In this document: in pieces, positions 55,255 through 64,000 of the stretch
Layout: each line of letters begins with the position of its first letter
Position numbering within the stretch: position 1 is the stretch's first letter
Assembly (NCBI RefSeq): GCF_002102475.1
Contig: NZ_MSQD01000010.1
Coordinates: forward strand, 50,328 to 114,327
Length of the DNA: 64,000 bases
Direction of reading: 5' to 3'
Source: Thermoanaerobacterium sp. PSU-2
GTDB lineage: Bacteria; Bacillota; Thermoanaerobacteria; Thermoanaerobacterales; Thermoanaerobacteraceae
Notes under the pieces: generated by a model
The model's input: the letters and a program-made list of their open reading frames with translations, nothing else
What the model was told of the DNA's origin: nothing
The model's database searches: none
Program-made: the position numbers and the translations under genes

Positions 55255-56170
55255 AAGCTTTTCCTCCCTCATCTTCTAAGACACTTTTTAAAGATGCTAT
55301 AGCTACCTCCAACTGACTGTCATCAGGTTCTTTCGTCGTCAGCTTTTGAAGAATGAGCCCCGGATACACCAATGCAGCTATGACTTTATTATCGCTATGA
55401 CCAGCTATCTTTATCACTTCATACGATATGCCAGCAACAACAGGTAAAAGCAGTATTCTGGATATTATCCTTACGTATAATGAGGGCCATCTCAAAAACG
55501 AAAATACGATAATTGACACAATCATGACTATAAACAAAAAGTTTGTACCACACCTTGGATGAAGCGTCGTATACTTTCTGGCATTTTCAACGGTAAGCTC
55601 CTCTTCATGTTCGAAGCAATGTATCGTCTTATGCTCAGCACCGTGGTATTCAAAAACTCTTTTTATGTCTTCCATCCGCGATATGAGAGCAAGATAAGCG
55701 ATAAATATTGCAACCCTAAGTACACCTTCAAAAAGATTTATGAGAAACGTATTTTCGGTGTACCACTTTAAAAAGCCTGCCACATAAGTTGGCCCTATGA
55801 AAAATACGATTATAGATATAGCCAACGACAAAGCCACCGAAAGATACATTATGGCATCATCCAGTTTGTCTCCAAAGACCTTCTTCAAAAATAGTTCAAA
55901 TTTAGAAGGTTCTTCCTCTTGGCTTTCACCTTCTACCAACTCAGCAGAATAGCTTAATGTCCTGATTCCAATTATCAAAGAATCTATAAGTGCAACAGTC
56001 CCTCTTATAAATGGCAATGATAATATCTTATACCTTCTTGTCAAAGGCTTTACCATATCCTTTTTTACAACAATATCATTTCCACACCTTACAGCGGTAG
56101 CTATGCTGTTGTGTCCTCTCATCATTACGCCTTCTATTACCGCTTGTCCGCCGATATCCGTCTTCTTCAT
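55241..56170 (-). CDS. yqhQ: DUF1385-family membrane protein YqhQ
   Basis: 309 residues. N-terminal IGGQAVIEGVMMRGHNSIATAVR is the DUF1385 signature; EYHGAEHKTIHCFEH and HPRCGTNFLFIVMIVSIIVFSFL follow, with about four membrane helices. Function unknown; widely placed near prmC and prfA in Firmicutes, including here. AAGGAGG precedes the ATG. It overlaps the start of prmC. Confidence 0.92.
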   Translation of the reverse strand: MKKTDIGGQAVIEGVMMRGHNSIATAVRCGNDIVVKKDMVKPLTRRYKILSLPFIRGTVALIDSLIIGIRTLSYSAELVEGESQEEEPSKFELFLKKVFGDKLDDAIMYLSVALSLAISIIVFFIGPTYVAGFLKWYTENTFLINLFEGVLRVAIFIAYLALISRMEDIKRVFEYHGAEHKTIHCFEHEEELTVENARKYTTLHPRCGTNFLFIVMIVSIIVFSFLRWPSLYVRIISRILLLPVVAGISYEVIKIAGHSDNKVIAALVYPGLILQKLTTKEPDDSQLEVAIASLKSVLEDEGGKAFEDI

Positions 56171-56194
56171 TGCTGCACCTCCTTAAAAATCCGC

Positions 56195-56773
56195 TTAAGC
56201 CCGCGGGACTTCGTGGCACTTTCTGCACCTTGCTTCATAAGACTCCTTTGCACCAACCATTATAATAGGATCGTCGTAATTGGCAGGCTTGCCATTTATA
56301 AGCCTTTGTGTGCGAGTGGCAGGATTGCCGCATTTCATGCATATAGCAGTAAGCTTGTCGACAAATTCAGCTATGGCCATCAATTCCGGAGTTGGACCAA
56401 ATGGCTCGCCTCTAAAGTCCATGTCAAGCCCTGCACATATGACCCTTTTCCCACTATCGGCAATCTCTTTTACGATGTCCACTATTTCAGAATCAAAAAA
56501 CTGAACTTCATCTATAGCAAATACATCCGTATCTTCTTCGGCGTATTTCAATATATCAGATGCCTTTACTATGGCAATGGCGTGCATGTTATCACCGTTA
56601 TGAGATACGACTTTGTCTATGGAATACCTGTCATCTATAGCTGGTTTAAAGACTTGAACTTTCTGCTTGGCAATCTTGGCTCTCTTTATTCTTCTTATAA
56701 GCTCCTCACTTTTACCGCTAAACATAGGACCAGTTACAACTTCTATGTACCCGTGGTCTTTAGGCCCGTACAT
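56195..56773 (-). CDS. tdk: Thymidine kinase
   Basis: 192 residues. P-loop [20 protein letters not shown] near residue 20, lid and base motifs [10 protein letters not shown], and zinc Cys pairs [13 protein letters not shown] and ARCRKCHE. It salvages thymidine. The second of two ATGs has AGAGGTGG 6 bases upstream. It ends 24 bases before yqhQ; rpmE lies upstream, the usual order rpmE-tdk. Confidence 0.95.
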   Translation of the reverse strand: MYGPKDHGYIEVVTGPMFSGKSEELIRRIKRAKIAKQKVQVFKPAIDDRYSIDKVVSHNGDNMHAIAIVKASDILKYAEEDTDVFAIDEVQFFDSEIVDIVKEIADSGKRVICAGLDMDFRGEPFGPTPELMAIAEFVDKLTAICMKCGNPATRTQRLINGKPANYDDPIIMVGAKESYEARCRKCHEVPRA

Positions 56774-56830
56774 CATAATCCACCTCTTAAGACAAATAGT
56801 TTAAAACAACAAAAAATGCATTTTATACAA

Positions 56831-56857
56831 TAAAAGGTTAGAGCAACAACTCTAACC
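56831..56857 (-). terminator. Terminator after rpmE
   Basis: GGTTAGAG and CTCTAACC pair around six bases, followed on the minus strand by TTTTATT. Partial read-through to tdk is possible. Confidence 0.8.
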
Positions 56858-56863
56858 ACTTCA

Positions 56864-57073
56864 TTATTTTGCATCCAGATTGTATTTTTTCTTAAACCTT
56901 TCTACCCTTCCACCTGTATCAATCAACTTCTGCTGACCAGTAAAAAGTGGATGGCACTTTGAGCATATTTCAACTCTAAGTTCTTTCTTTGTAGAGCCTG
57001 TCACAAATGTATTTCCACATGCACACCTTACAACTGCATCGTGATAATAAGTTGGATGTATTCCTTCTTTCAT
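56864..57073 (-). CDS. rpmE: 50S ribosomal protein L31 (zinc-binding form)
   Basis: 69 residues. Start MKEGIHPTY aligns with L31 proteins and has GAGGTG 6 bases upstream; an ATG 18 bases earlier would include that site. VRCACGNTF and [10 protein letters not shown] give the four Cys of the zinc-binding C+ form. The zinc-dependent form is traded for a zinc-free paralogue under zinc limitation in some bacteria; no paralogue is in this window. Confidence 0.96.
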   Translation of the reverse strand: MKEGIHPTYYHDAVVRCACGNTFVTGSTKKELRVEICSKCHPLFTGQQKLIDTGGRVERFKKKYNLDAK

Positions 57074-57136
57074 CGCCTTCACCTCTTTCAAACCGAAATT
57101 ACACTTAAATGATTATATCACACATAATATATAATA

Positions 57137-58975
57137 TCAAGATTTATAAAGTTGGGATCTTATGGCCTCTATAAACTCTGCATTAGTCCTTGTCCTCATA
57201 AGCCTATCTATCAACACCTCAGTGACTTCATTAGGCGCAATGCTGCTCATGGCCTTTCTTATCATCCACATTGCTTCCAGCTCTTTTTGTGAAAGCAGTA
57301 ATTCTTCTTTCCTTGTGCCTGATTTGTATATATCAATTGCAGGGAATATACGCCTTTCTTGCAGTTTTCTGTCAAGGTGAAGCTCCATGTTGCCTGTTCC
57401 CTTAAACTCCTCAAATATGACATCATCCATGCGGCTTCCCGTCTCGATTAAAGCTGTAGCTAAGATTGTCAAACTTCCACCCTCCTCAATATTTCTGGCG
57501 GCACCAAAAAATCTCTTAGGTGGGTGAAGTGCTGACGGATCAAGACCACCAGATAGAGTCCTGCCAGATGGCGGCGTCACAAGATTGTATGCCCTTGCAA
57601 GCCTTGTTATGCTGTCCATGAGAATTACAACATCCTTGCCATATTCTACCAGTCTTTTCGCATATTCCAATACCATCTCTGCCACTTTTGTGTGATGCTC
57701 TGGAAGTTCATCAAAAGTGGAATAGACAACTTCGCCTTTTATAGACCTTTTCATGTCTGTGACTTCTTCAGGTCTTTCATCGATGAGAAGCACAATAAGG
57801 TGAACTTCAGGATGATTTATGGAAATGCTATTGGCTATCTTCTTTAAAAGAGTAGTCTTGCCAGCTTTCGGCGGAGCCACGATCATTCCTCTTTGGCCTT
57901 TTCCAATAGGAGCTATTATGTCCACAAGCCTCATAGCAAGCTCTGTTGGAATCGTTTCAAGCCTCAGTTTTTCATCTGGAAAAATAGGTGTAAGCTCATC
58001 GAATGGAATTCTCTTCTTGGCAAGATCCGGACTTTCGCCATTTATAGACTCCACATAAAGAATTGCGGAATATTTTTCTCCTTCCCTCGGAATCCTTGTA
58101 ATTCCTTTTACCTTATCGCCAACTTTAAGCCCAAACCTTCTAATCTGCGATTGTGATATATAAATATCTTTATTGCCTTGTATAAAATTTTCAACCCTTA
58201 AAAATCCATATCCATCAGGCATTATGTCAAGGACGCCTTCTGCAACCACATCACCCTGCGTCTCTATAAGCTCTTTCAATGGTTCAGATACATCGCTTAT
58301 CAGTGGAAGCCCTTCTTTTATAAATATGCTGTTATTTTTTCTTGGCTCTTTTTCCTTCTCTTTTTCATCTTCTTTTTCTTCAATTTTCTCGTTTTCTGTA
58401 TCTAAAGATACATCTTCCTTGACATTTTCTTCATCTTCGTATGCTTCGTCTTCATGCTTAACCTTTATTGCCTCATCTATATCCTTTTTGGCTTCCTCCA
58501 CATTTTCTGTGATATTTTCTTTGCTTCTTAGGCGCATCCTAAGCTTTCTTCTAAGCTCTTCATAATCTGCATCTGATTTTTCAAGCTCCTCCACCGGTAT
58601 GCTTATCTTCCCTATGGTCTTTTTCTCTTCATCTTTACCAGCTTCTTCTGATTTTACATCATTGACTTCTGATGCAGTTTCTATGACTTTTTCAGTATCA
58701 GATGATTTTTCTTCTTTTTCATTTTCAGAATCCTTTTCATCTTCTTGTCCTTCTAATCTTGCTTTCTCATCAAGATTTTCTTCTAAAGACAAATTCTCTA
58801 CATCATTTTTTGCTTCTTCATCTGTCTTTTCTTCAAGCTTAATCTGCTTTGACTTCTCTACGATAAGCTCTTTTAACTGTTGCTTCCTGTACTTCGTAAT
58901 GCTTTTTACGCCATATCTTTTGGCTATATCCCTAAGTTCTGCAAGGGATTTCCCTTCTAAATCATTAAAATCCAA
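57137..58975 (-). CDS. rho: Transcription termination factor Rho with long acidic insertion
   Basis: 612 residues, against about 420 in E. coli. N-terminal Rho_N helix region ([22 protein letters not shown]), then about 160 residues (about 45-210) very rich in Glu, Lys, Asp and Ser, the RNA-binding cold-shock-like domain ([14 protein letters not shown]), Walker [18 protein letters not shown], Walker [18 protein letters not shown] and the C-terminal [21 protein letters not shown]. It is an RNA helicase that ends transcription. The start is TTG, with AGGAGG 9 bases upstream. It is the first gene of rho-rpmE-tdk. Confidence 0.93.
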   Translation of the reverse strand: MDFNDLEGKSLAELRDIAKRYGVKSITKYRKQQLKELIVEKSKQIKLEEKTDEEAKNDVENLSLEENLDEKARLEGQEDEKDSENEKEEKSSDTEKVIETASEVNDVKSEEAGKDEEKKTIGKISIPVEELEKSDADYEELRRKLRMRLRSKENITENVEEAKKDIDEAIKVKHEDEAYEDEENVKEDVSLDTENEKIEEKEDEKEKEKEPRKNNSIFIKEGLPLISDVSEPLKELIETQGDVVAEGVLDIMPDGYGFLRVENFIQGNKDIYISQSQIRRFGLKVGDKVKGITRIPREGEKYSAILYVESINGESPDLAKKRIPFDELTPIFPDEKLRLETIPTELAMRLVDIIAPIGKGQRGMIVAPPKAGKTTLLKKIANSISINHPEVHLIVLLIDERPEEVTDMKRSIKGEVVYSTFDELPEHHTKVAEMVLEYAKRLVEYGKDVVILMDSITRLARAYNLVTPPSGRTLSGGLDPSALHPPKRFFGAARNIEEGGSLTILATALIETGSRMDDVIFEEFKGTGNMELHLDRKLQERRIFPAIDIYKSGTRKEELLLSQKELEAMWMIRKAMSSIAPNEVTEVLIDRLMRTRTNAEFIEAIRSQLYKS

Positions 58976-59291
58976 AAAAAGGCACCTCCTGAACAAAATA
59001 ATTATTTAAATTGTAAAATGGGATTTTATTAAAAAATTTTTAAATAATATTTTTAATAAAAAAGAATTGTTTTAGACTGGTCTTAGAATACACGGTTATA
59101 ATATTATTTACAAATAGGCAATGATGTATTCTTGAGCCCTCAAACGTTATACACTATTTATATTTTATTATACCTTTTAAAAAAGTCAAGTAACAAAGCA
59201 TAATTTTAATAATTTTTTAACATCCTGTTAATATTATCGACACATTTTATAAAAATATTCAGCTTATGCAATTTTTTCTTAAAATAATAAT
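58976..59291 (-). promoter_or_regulatory. AT-rich rho leader and promoter region without genes
   Basis: On the minus strand TTGTTA (59196-59191), 18 bases, TATAAT (59172-59167) gives a promoter and a leader of about 185 nt. The leader contains arms AGAATACA/TGTATTCT (about 59085-59135) and small dyads. Rho mRNAs are often self-regulated through the leader in other bacteria. I see no reading frame here. Confidence 0.5.
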
Positions 59292-59321
59292 TAAAAAGTC
59301 AGAGGAAATATCCCCTGACTT
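59292..59321 (-). terminator. Terminator after fsa
   Basis: AGTCAGaGG and CCcCTGACT pair, with TTTTTAATTATT following on the minus strand. Confidence 0.82.
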
Positions 59322-59325
59322 AAAA

Positions 59326-59973
59326 TCATTTCTTAGGAACTGTCTCCCAATCTTTTAAGAATCTTTCAATGCCTATATCCGTCAATGGATGTTTTATCAT
59401 CTGCATGATCACTTTATACGGCACTGTAGCTATATGTGCTCCTACTTTAGCCGCTTCCAATACGTGCATTGGATGTCTTATGCTTGCCGCTATAACTTCT
59501 GTTTCAATTCCGTATATGTCAAATATCTGGACGATGTCAGACACCAACTGCAATCCATCTGTGGAAATATCGTCAAGTCTGCCTACGAAAGGACTTACGT
59601 ATGTAGCACCTGCTCTTGCTGCAAGAAGTGCTTGTGTCGCTGAAAAAACCAGTGTGACATTGGTCTTTATGCCTTTTTCGGTGAGTATTTTGACTGCCTT
59701 TAGACCCTCGGCCGTCATAGGTATCTTTATGACGATATTTTTGTGAATCTTAGCCAGCTCTAATGCTTCTTTCACCATGCCGTCGTGATCTTCTGAAACG
59801 ACTTCTGCGCTGATAGGACCGTCTACAATTGTGGTTATCTCTTTTACTACCTCTATGAAGTCTCTGCCTTCTTTAGCTATAAGAGAAGGATTTGTGGTAA
59901 CACCGCATATTACGCCAAGCTCATTTGCTTCCCTTATCTCATCGGCATTGGCAGTATCAATAAAAAACTTCAT
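59326..59973 (-). CDS. fsa: Transaldolase / fructose-6-phosphate aldolase family protein
   Basis: 215 residues, the short transaldolase type. Seen: [52 protein letters not shown] with the Schiff-base Lys, [32 protein letters not shown]. It shares the fold of FSA and short transaldolases; I cannot tell which activity holds. The start MKFF has AAGGAG 8 bases upstream. It lies next to fba as in B. subtilis (fbaA-tal). Confidence 0.9.
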   Translation of the reverse strand: MKFFIDTANADEIREANELGVICGVTTNPSLIAKEGRDFIEVVKEITTIVDGPISAEVVSEDHDGMVKEALELAKIHKNIVIKIPMTAEGLKAVKILTEKGIKTNVTLVFSATQALLAARAGATYVSPFVGRLDDISTDGLQLVSDIVQIFDIYGIETEVIAASIRHPMHVLEAAKVGAHIATVPYKVIMQMIKHPLTDIGIERFLKDWETVPKK

Positions 59974-60039
59974 ATTGCACACTCCTTTAAAACAAATTTA
60001 TCCCATAGGGGCGGAAACCGTCCCTTATGAATCTAAAAC

Positions 60040-60891
60040 TCAAGCTCTTCCTTCTGAGCCAAACATCCTCATCTTGTTTTTTATTACTTCTTTCATAGCT
60101 TCTTTGCATGGACCTAAAATCTTCCTTGGATCGTACACTTCTTCATCGTTTTTCAATAGCTCTCTAAGCCTTGCAGCAAAAGCTTGTCTTATGTCTGTGT
60201 CGATATTTATCTTATTTACACCTAAGCTTACTGCCTTCCTTATATCAGCTTCTGGAACTCCTGATGCACCATGGAGAACTATAGGCATCTTAAGCATCTC
60301 TTTAATCTTTACAAGCCTGTCAAAGTCAAGTTTAGGTTCACCTTTGTATGGACCGTGTGCAGTACCGATGGATATTGCCAAGTAGTCAACACCTGTCTCT
60401 TTTGCAAACTTGTAAGCTTCATCAGGATCTGTCATAGATGCTTCCCTTTCATCAACAGTTACATTGTCTTCTGTACCGCCGATTTTGCCTATCTCTGCTT
60501 CTACAGATACACCCATGCCGTGTGCAATAGTTACAACGTTTTTCGTCACTTCAATGTTTTTCTCGAGAGGTAACTTTGATGCGTCCATCATTACGGAAGT
60601 CCAACCATTTCTAAGACATTTCATGACATTGTTGAAATCTGTACCGTGATCTAAGTGTAATGCGATGGGAACTGATGCTTTAGTTGCCAATGTCCTTACG
60701 ATTGCAGAAATTGTCTCTATGCCAGCATATTTTAAACCGCCTTCACTAACCTGAATTATGGCAGGAGATCTCATTTCTTCTGCAGCCTCAACAATGGCTT
60801 GTGTTATCTCAAGATTACTCGTATTAAAAGCACCTACTGCATAGCCTTCTTCATTGGCCTTTTTTAATAATTCTATACCTGTTACTAACAT
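60040..60891 (-). CDS. fba: Class II fructose-bisphosphate aldolase
   Basis: 283 residues. Seen: GYAVGAFNTSNLEITQAIVEAA, zinc ligands in ALHLDHGTDF and SVEAEIGKIGG, IGTAHGPYKGEPKLDF and VLHGASGVPEADIRKAVSLGVNKINIDTD. It splits fructose 1,6-bisphosphate in glycolysis. The second of two ATGs has GGAGG 7 bases upstream. It lies between the Spo0F-like gene and fsa, the B. subtilis order. Confidence 0.95.
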   Translation of the reverse strand: MLVTGIELLKKANEEGYAVGAFNTSNLEITQAIVEAAEEMRSPAIIQVSEGGLKYAGIETISAIVRTLATKASVPIALHLDHGTDFNNVMKCLRNGWTSVMMDASKLPLEKNIEVTKNVVTIAHGMGVSVEAEIGKIGGTEDNVTVDEREASMTDPDEAYKFAKETGVDYLAISIGTAHGPYKGEPKLDFDRLVKIKEMLKMPIVLHGASGVPEADIRKAVSLGVNKINIDTDIRQAFAARLRELLKNDEEVYDPRKILGPCKEAMKEVIKNKMRMFGSEGRA

Positions 60892-60940
60892 CATAACACC
60901 TCCTTACTATATTTTAACCAATTAACGTATATAAATCAAG

Positions 60941-60966
60941 AAAAAAGGTACCTATGCGGTACCTTT
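60941..60966 (-). terminator. Terminator after the Spo0F-like gene
   Basis: AAAGGTACC and GGTACCTTT pair around five bases, followed by TTTTTTC on the minus strand; it overlaps the stop codon. Confidence 0.88.
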
Positions 60967-61318
60967 ACACTGCTACTCTTTCCAGCAAAATTTTATTTAC
61001 GTATTCCTTGACTTTGAAAATGTCGAAAGGCTTTTTTATAAACCTCTCCCCTTTAAAACATTCATCGGGATCATCAGCAGACATGAAAATGATTTCCATG
61101 TCTGGGTGTCGCATTTTTAAACTTTTTGTAAACTCTAAAACGTCACACTTCCCAATATGTATATCGAAAATGCTAACGTCAGGCTTAAAATTCTCCAATT
61201 TTTCGTGGACTCTTTCAATTTCACTGCATGTTTTTGCAAGGTGTCCCTCCATCGTAAAAAGCTCTTTTAAGAGAGAACAGACACCTTTGTTATCATCGAC
61301 AATCAAAATCCTCCCCAA
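60965..61318 (-). CDS. spo0F: Spo0F-like single-domain response regulator
   Basis: 117 residues, receiver domain only. Acid pocket ILIVDDNKGV (Asp 9-10), phospho-acceptor Asp in VSIFDIHIGKCD near 52, MSADD and KKPFDIFKV with the conserved Lys. The place before fba and fsa equals spo0F in B. subtilis, which suggests a phosphorelay role. Clostridia usually lack a full phosphorelay, so the function is uncertain. The start is TTG, with AGGGAGG 9 bases upstream; an internal TTG is less likely. Confidence 0.75.
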   Translation of the reverse strand: MGRILIVDDNKGVCSLLKELFTMEGHLAKTCSEIERVHEKLENFKPDVSIFDIHIGKCDVLEFTKSLKMRHPDMEIIFMSADDPDECFKGERFIKKPFDIFKVKEYVNKILLERVAV

Positions 61319-61452
61319 CTACAAGAACCTCCCTACTGCTTACTTACTCATAAATTAATTTTTCAACAAATTCAAACGTTTTTCTACCAACGCACACACA
61401 AATATATATATTCTACAAAAATTTTAATATTCCTTTAATCTAAAAAAAAATT

Positions 61453-61484
61453 TTTAAAAAAAGAGCGGATGTTTTTCCGCCCTT
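61453..61484 (-). terminator. Terminator after the amidase gene
   Basis: AGaGCGGA and TCCGCcCT pair around six bases with a run of seven T on the minus strand. Confidence 0.85.
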
Positions 61485-61505
61485 TTTAACGATGGTTCTT
61501 ATATA

Positions 61506-62936
61506 TTATGAAATAGTAGATTTGATAGTGCCACTCTTTAATTCGTTGAAATACTGTACTATGCCATTGTATATGCCTTGTGCTACTTTCCACTGGAAAT
61601 TGTCATCTGTTAGAAGTTGAGCATCCGTAGGGCTCGTAACGAATCCCGTCTCCACTAAGACAGCAACCATCTTAGTCTGGTTTAATACCACCAAATTAGG
61701 CCTCTCTGATAAACCTCTATCCGTCGTATTTATTTCCTGCATTAAGTTGTCGTGTATTATTTGCGCAAACGTCTTGTCATCCCTCGTGTCGCCATTGTAT
61801 CCATTTGGATAGTAAAGAACTGTCGTCCCATTTGCAGATGGTGAATCAAAAGCATCGCAGTGAATGCTTACAAACGCATCTGCACCTGCACTATTTGCCT
61901 GATCAGGTCTATCATAAAGTCCTACATACGTATCTGTGGTGCGAGACATCATTGTGCGAAATCCACCGTTGTCAAGTAGTGTCTTTAGCTTAAGCCCGAT
62001 TGCCAATGCTATATCTGCTTCATGTATGCCGCCAACTCCTATTGCCCCTGGGTCAGAGCCTCCATGTCCTGGATCTATGTATATTAATGGACCGTTATTG
62101 GAAGTCTGGCTGGGACTGCCAATATTAAATGAAATGTCGAATTCCTTTTTGTCTTGTGACTGTGTTATCGTATATGGAAGGCTTGAAGACATACTTACAA
62201 CAAACCTTGTTATGGGAGGCTGAAGTTGGTTCTGTCCAATATAAGCCATGTTAAGTCCACCTTGATTTATAGAGATCTGCTTATTAGTAACTGCATTTAT
62301 AGCATTGTCAAAGTCGAAGTACACTCTTACGCCAGAGCTGTCAGTCAGAATCCCTTTTTGGTACACCAATGGGCCATCCGCCTTCAAAGTCACTGTGTAA
62401 ACGCCATTTGCATAAGTTGAGCTAAAGCTTGTGATATTTACATTGTTTGATGTTTGTGGATCCGGTGTTTTTGATGTAACCTGTATTAAATACTTATCGC
62501 CTATCCATTTCACATCATATCCTAAACTTTCAAACAAAAATCTCATAGGAACATACGATGTATTGTAATTTATAAGTCTTGCAGGCGCTGGAAGTTGTAC
62601 TTGGCTTCCGTCGACAGTGGCGTAATTTTTGCCTATGAAAAATTTAAAGACTTTTCCCTTTACTATAGTTATCGTCTGAGTTGTCCCATCCCAGTTTACA
62701 CTGGCACCTAATCCTTGTGCAATCGACCTTAATGGCACTATGGTGTTCCCGTCCAATATAAGAGGCGGATTGCTGCCTGTATTAAATGGATTTCCATCTA
62801 CAGTTATGCTGACGTCAGGCACGTTGTAATTTACAACTTTGCCGTCTACAACGATATTTCCGTTTAATGCGTACGAAGTAGCGTGAAGTACCAAAATAAA
62901 AAGCAAAATGGATAGAATCCCGATGGCTTTTCTCAA
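61506..62936 (-). CDS. Secreted N-acetylmuramoyl-L-alanine amidase with stalk and AMIN domains
   Basis: 476 residues. Signal peptide (about 1-24), a copper-amine-oxidase-N/stalk domain (about 25-155; PLILDGNTIVPLRSIAQGLGASVNWD, VPMRFLFESLGYDVKW), an AMIN domain (about 165-270) and a C-terminal Amidase_3 domain with zinc ligands IYIDPGHGGSDPGAIG (His), HEADIAL (Glu), SIHCDAF (His) and the catalytic Glu in VLVETGFVTSP. It cuts the amide between muramic acid and the stem peptide. The start is TTG, with AAGGGGG 6 bases upstream. Confidence 0.9.
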   Translation of the reverse strand: MRKAIGILSILLFILVLHATSYALNGNIVVDGKVVNYNVPDVSITVDGNPFNTGSNPPLILDGNTIVPLRSIAQGLGASVNWDGTTQTITIVKGKVFKFFIGKNYATVDGSQVQLPAPARLINYNTSYVPMRFLFESLGYDVKWIGDKYLIQVTSKTPDPQTSNNVNITSFSSTYANGVYTVTLKADGPLVYQKGILTDSSGVRVYFDFDNAINAVTNKQISINQGGLNMAYIGQNQLQPPITRFVVSMSSSLPYTITQSQDKKEFDISFNIGSPSQTSNNGPLIYIDPGHGGSDPGAIGVGGIHEADIALAIGLKLKTLLDNGGFRTMMSRTTDTYVGLYDRPDQANSAGADAFVSIHCDAFDSPSANGTTVLYYPNGYNGDTRDDKTFAQIIHDNLMQEINTTDRGLSERPNLVVLNQTKMVAVLVETGFVTSPTDAQLLTDDNFQWKVAQGIYNGIVQYFNELKSGTIKSTIS

Positions 62937-63108
62937 TTCTCTACCCCCTTTCGACAAAAATTCTATTATTTATAAACATATTTACATGATAGCCTATTTT
63001 TATTACAGATAAGTTACAGACACATTACAATTTATTAACTTATTATGGATAACCAGCACTTCTTGATTTTCAATATTCCATTAATAGACTTTTTTCGCCA
63101 CCGTATTA

Positions 63109-63138
63109 CAAAAAAATACCTGTCTCCAGGTATTTTTT
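63109..63138 (-). terminator. Terminator after the FAD oxidoreductase gene
   Basis: AAAATACCTG and CAGGTATTTT pair around four bases with T runs on both strands. Confidence 0.88.
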
Positions 63139-63143
63139 ATAGC

Positions 63144-64000
63144 TTATCTATTAATATAATTATACAATGTCAGTGTCATGTCATAGGCATCCTGCCATTT
63201 AACATATCCAGTTTTCAAAACGTCCATATACGCTTCTTTAGATACAAGCCCTTTCTCATAAGCCAATTTAAAAAGATCTCCACTATTGCCATTAGCCTCA
63301 TTTCTGTATCCAGCATACGTCAATAGTATATCCGCAGCTTCTTCTTTCGTAAGAGGCTTGTCTACAATGTATTTTTGCAAATACTGACTATCTTCGCTTA
63401 ATAGCTGTTGCTTACTGGGGATAGACCTTTCTATCATTTTGTACGTCATATAGTAAAATGATATGCTTTTTATGCTTTCATTAAGCTTAAAATCATTTGT
63501 GTAGCCAGGTACTATAAGCCCCCAATGAAGGGCAAATTTTAGCCCGTCAAAGGCCCAACTTTTCTCTACAGCTTCTTCTACTTTAAACGGTTTAAGGTAC
63601 GCTCCTTGGCTTACTAATATGGACTGTATGTTCTTTATATCTTCTTCATTCTTTGCGATGGCTTCAAATGATTTGTCTTTGGCTATGGAGTACGCTGACG
63701 CTACGCCTGCTGCATCTCCTTCTGCCATCCCTATTGGTATCGTTCTGGCAGACCCTGCTGCTAAGTGGCTGTAGGATGCTGACCGCCCTACTACTAAGAG
63801 GTTGTCTACCTTTTCTGGCACTATGCACCTAAATGGCACTGCATACTCTACAGGCTTCCCGTACACATACCCTGTGTCTTCTGGTGATGTGGCTTGTATG
63901 TCTACTGGATATGAGCCTATGGCTATCCTGTCGTAAAAGTCCCTATTGAATACAACATCGTTTATGTCAAGTGTGTAGTATCCTTTTATGTGCCTCGTCT
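63144..64000 (-). CDS. FAD-dependent oxidoreductase with SLH-like C-terminus, 5' end cut by window edge
   Basis: The last ~285 residues are present. The visible catalytic part, ATSPEDTGYVYGKPVEYAVPFRC, then VDNLLVVGRSASYSHLAAGSAR and PIGMAEGDAAGVASAYS, matches FAD-dependent oxidoreductases of the PF12831 type. The end, KPLTKEEAADILLTYAGY and LAYEKGLVSKEAYM, resembles an SLH module. An oxidoreductase with an S-layer-type anchor suggests an extracellular enzyme, but the N-terminal signal is outside the window. The substrate is unknown. Confidence 0.75.
   Translation of the reverse strand, partial: TRHIKGYYTLDINDVVFNRDFYDRIAIGSYPVDIQATSPEDTGYVYGKPVEYAVPFRCIVPEKVDNLLVVGRSASYSHLAAGSARTIPIGMAEGDAAGVASAYSIAKDKSFEAIAKNEEDIKNIQSILVSQGAYLKPFKVEEAVEKSWAFDGLKFALHWGLIVPGYTNDFKLNESIKSISFYYMTYKMIERSIPSKQQLLSEDSQYLQKYIVDKPLTKEEAADILLTYAGYRNEANGNSGDLFKLAYEKGLVSKEAYMDVLKTGYVKWQDAYDMTLTLYNYINR

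Overview
The window looks like chromosome from a low-GC, Gram-positive, endospore-forming, motile and saccharolytic anaerobe. The best guess is Thermoanaerobacterium or a close relative in the Thermoanaerobacterales. That is inference, from the xylose genes, S-layer-homology (SLH) proteins, clostridial sporulation and flagellar genes, AT-rich spacers, many GTG/TTG starts and strong AGGAGG-type ribosome sites. Nearly all genes are on the minus strand.

Left part (1-24 kb). A beta-CASP metallo-hydrolase, cut by the left edge, is followed by the xylose unit (ROK repressor xylR, xylB, xylA) with a XylR-type operator over the xylA promoter. Next come a flavin oxidoreductase with a divergent LysR regulator, an SGNH hydrolase, and a secreted phosphodiester glycosidase with a membrane propeller protein. 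A PIN/UPF0175 toxin-antitoxin pair sits between two 100-bp direct repeats that copy the 3' end and terminator of the neighbouring alcohol dehydrogenase. On the plus strand, a DNRLRE-collagen-BclA-like protein with a sigma-K-type promoter is followed by a glycosyltransferase. Then follow asparagine synthase, a chemoreceptor with a sigma-D-type promoter, a laccase-domain protein, a small membrane protein, DUF362, murJ and fabZ.

Middle (24-47 kb). flgJ-like, flgG, flgF, mbl, spoIIID, spoIIQ-like and spoIID keep the order known from Bacillus subtilis. spoIID has a sigma-E-type promoter. The spoIIQ-like gene has a sigma-F-type promoter inside a hairpin that would mask its ribosome site on read-through mRNA. 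The usual spoIID-murA-ywmB neighbourhood is then split by about 15 kb. This holds a three-gene operon for a giant IPT/TIG protein and two SLH proteins behind an exact sigma-D consensus promoter, a thiamine-binding MTH1187 protein, a DUF1659-DUF2922-YvrJ trio, a dipeptidase, an amino-acid permease and a nucleoside phosphorylase. murA and ywmB follow.

Right part (47-64 kb). This is the conserved firmicute housekeeping string: wecB, tagO/wecA, dCMP deaminase, upp, rpiB, ywlE, ywlC, a ZIP transporter, prfA, prmC, yqhQ, tdk, rpmE, rho, fsa, fba and a Spo0F-like regulator. It ends with a secreted amidase and an FAD oxidoreductase with an SLH-like tail, cut by the right edge. Two likely small RNAs with C-rich single strands lie at about 39.2 and 53.1 kb.

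The most promising new points are the spoIIQ insulation hairpin, the sigma-D-driven TIG/SLH surface operon, the collagen-like spore-coat candidate with its own glycosyltransferase, the repeat-flanked toxin-antitoxin insertion, and the two C-rich RNAs.
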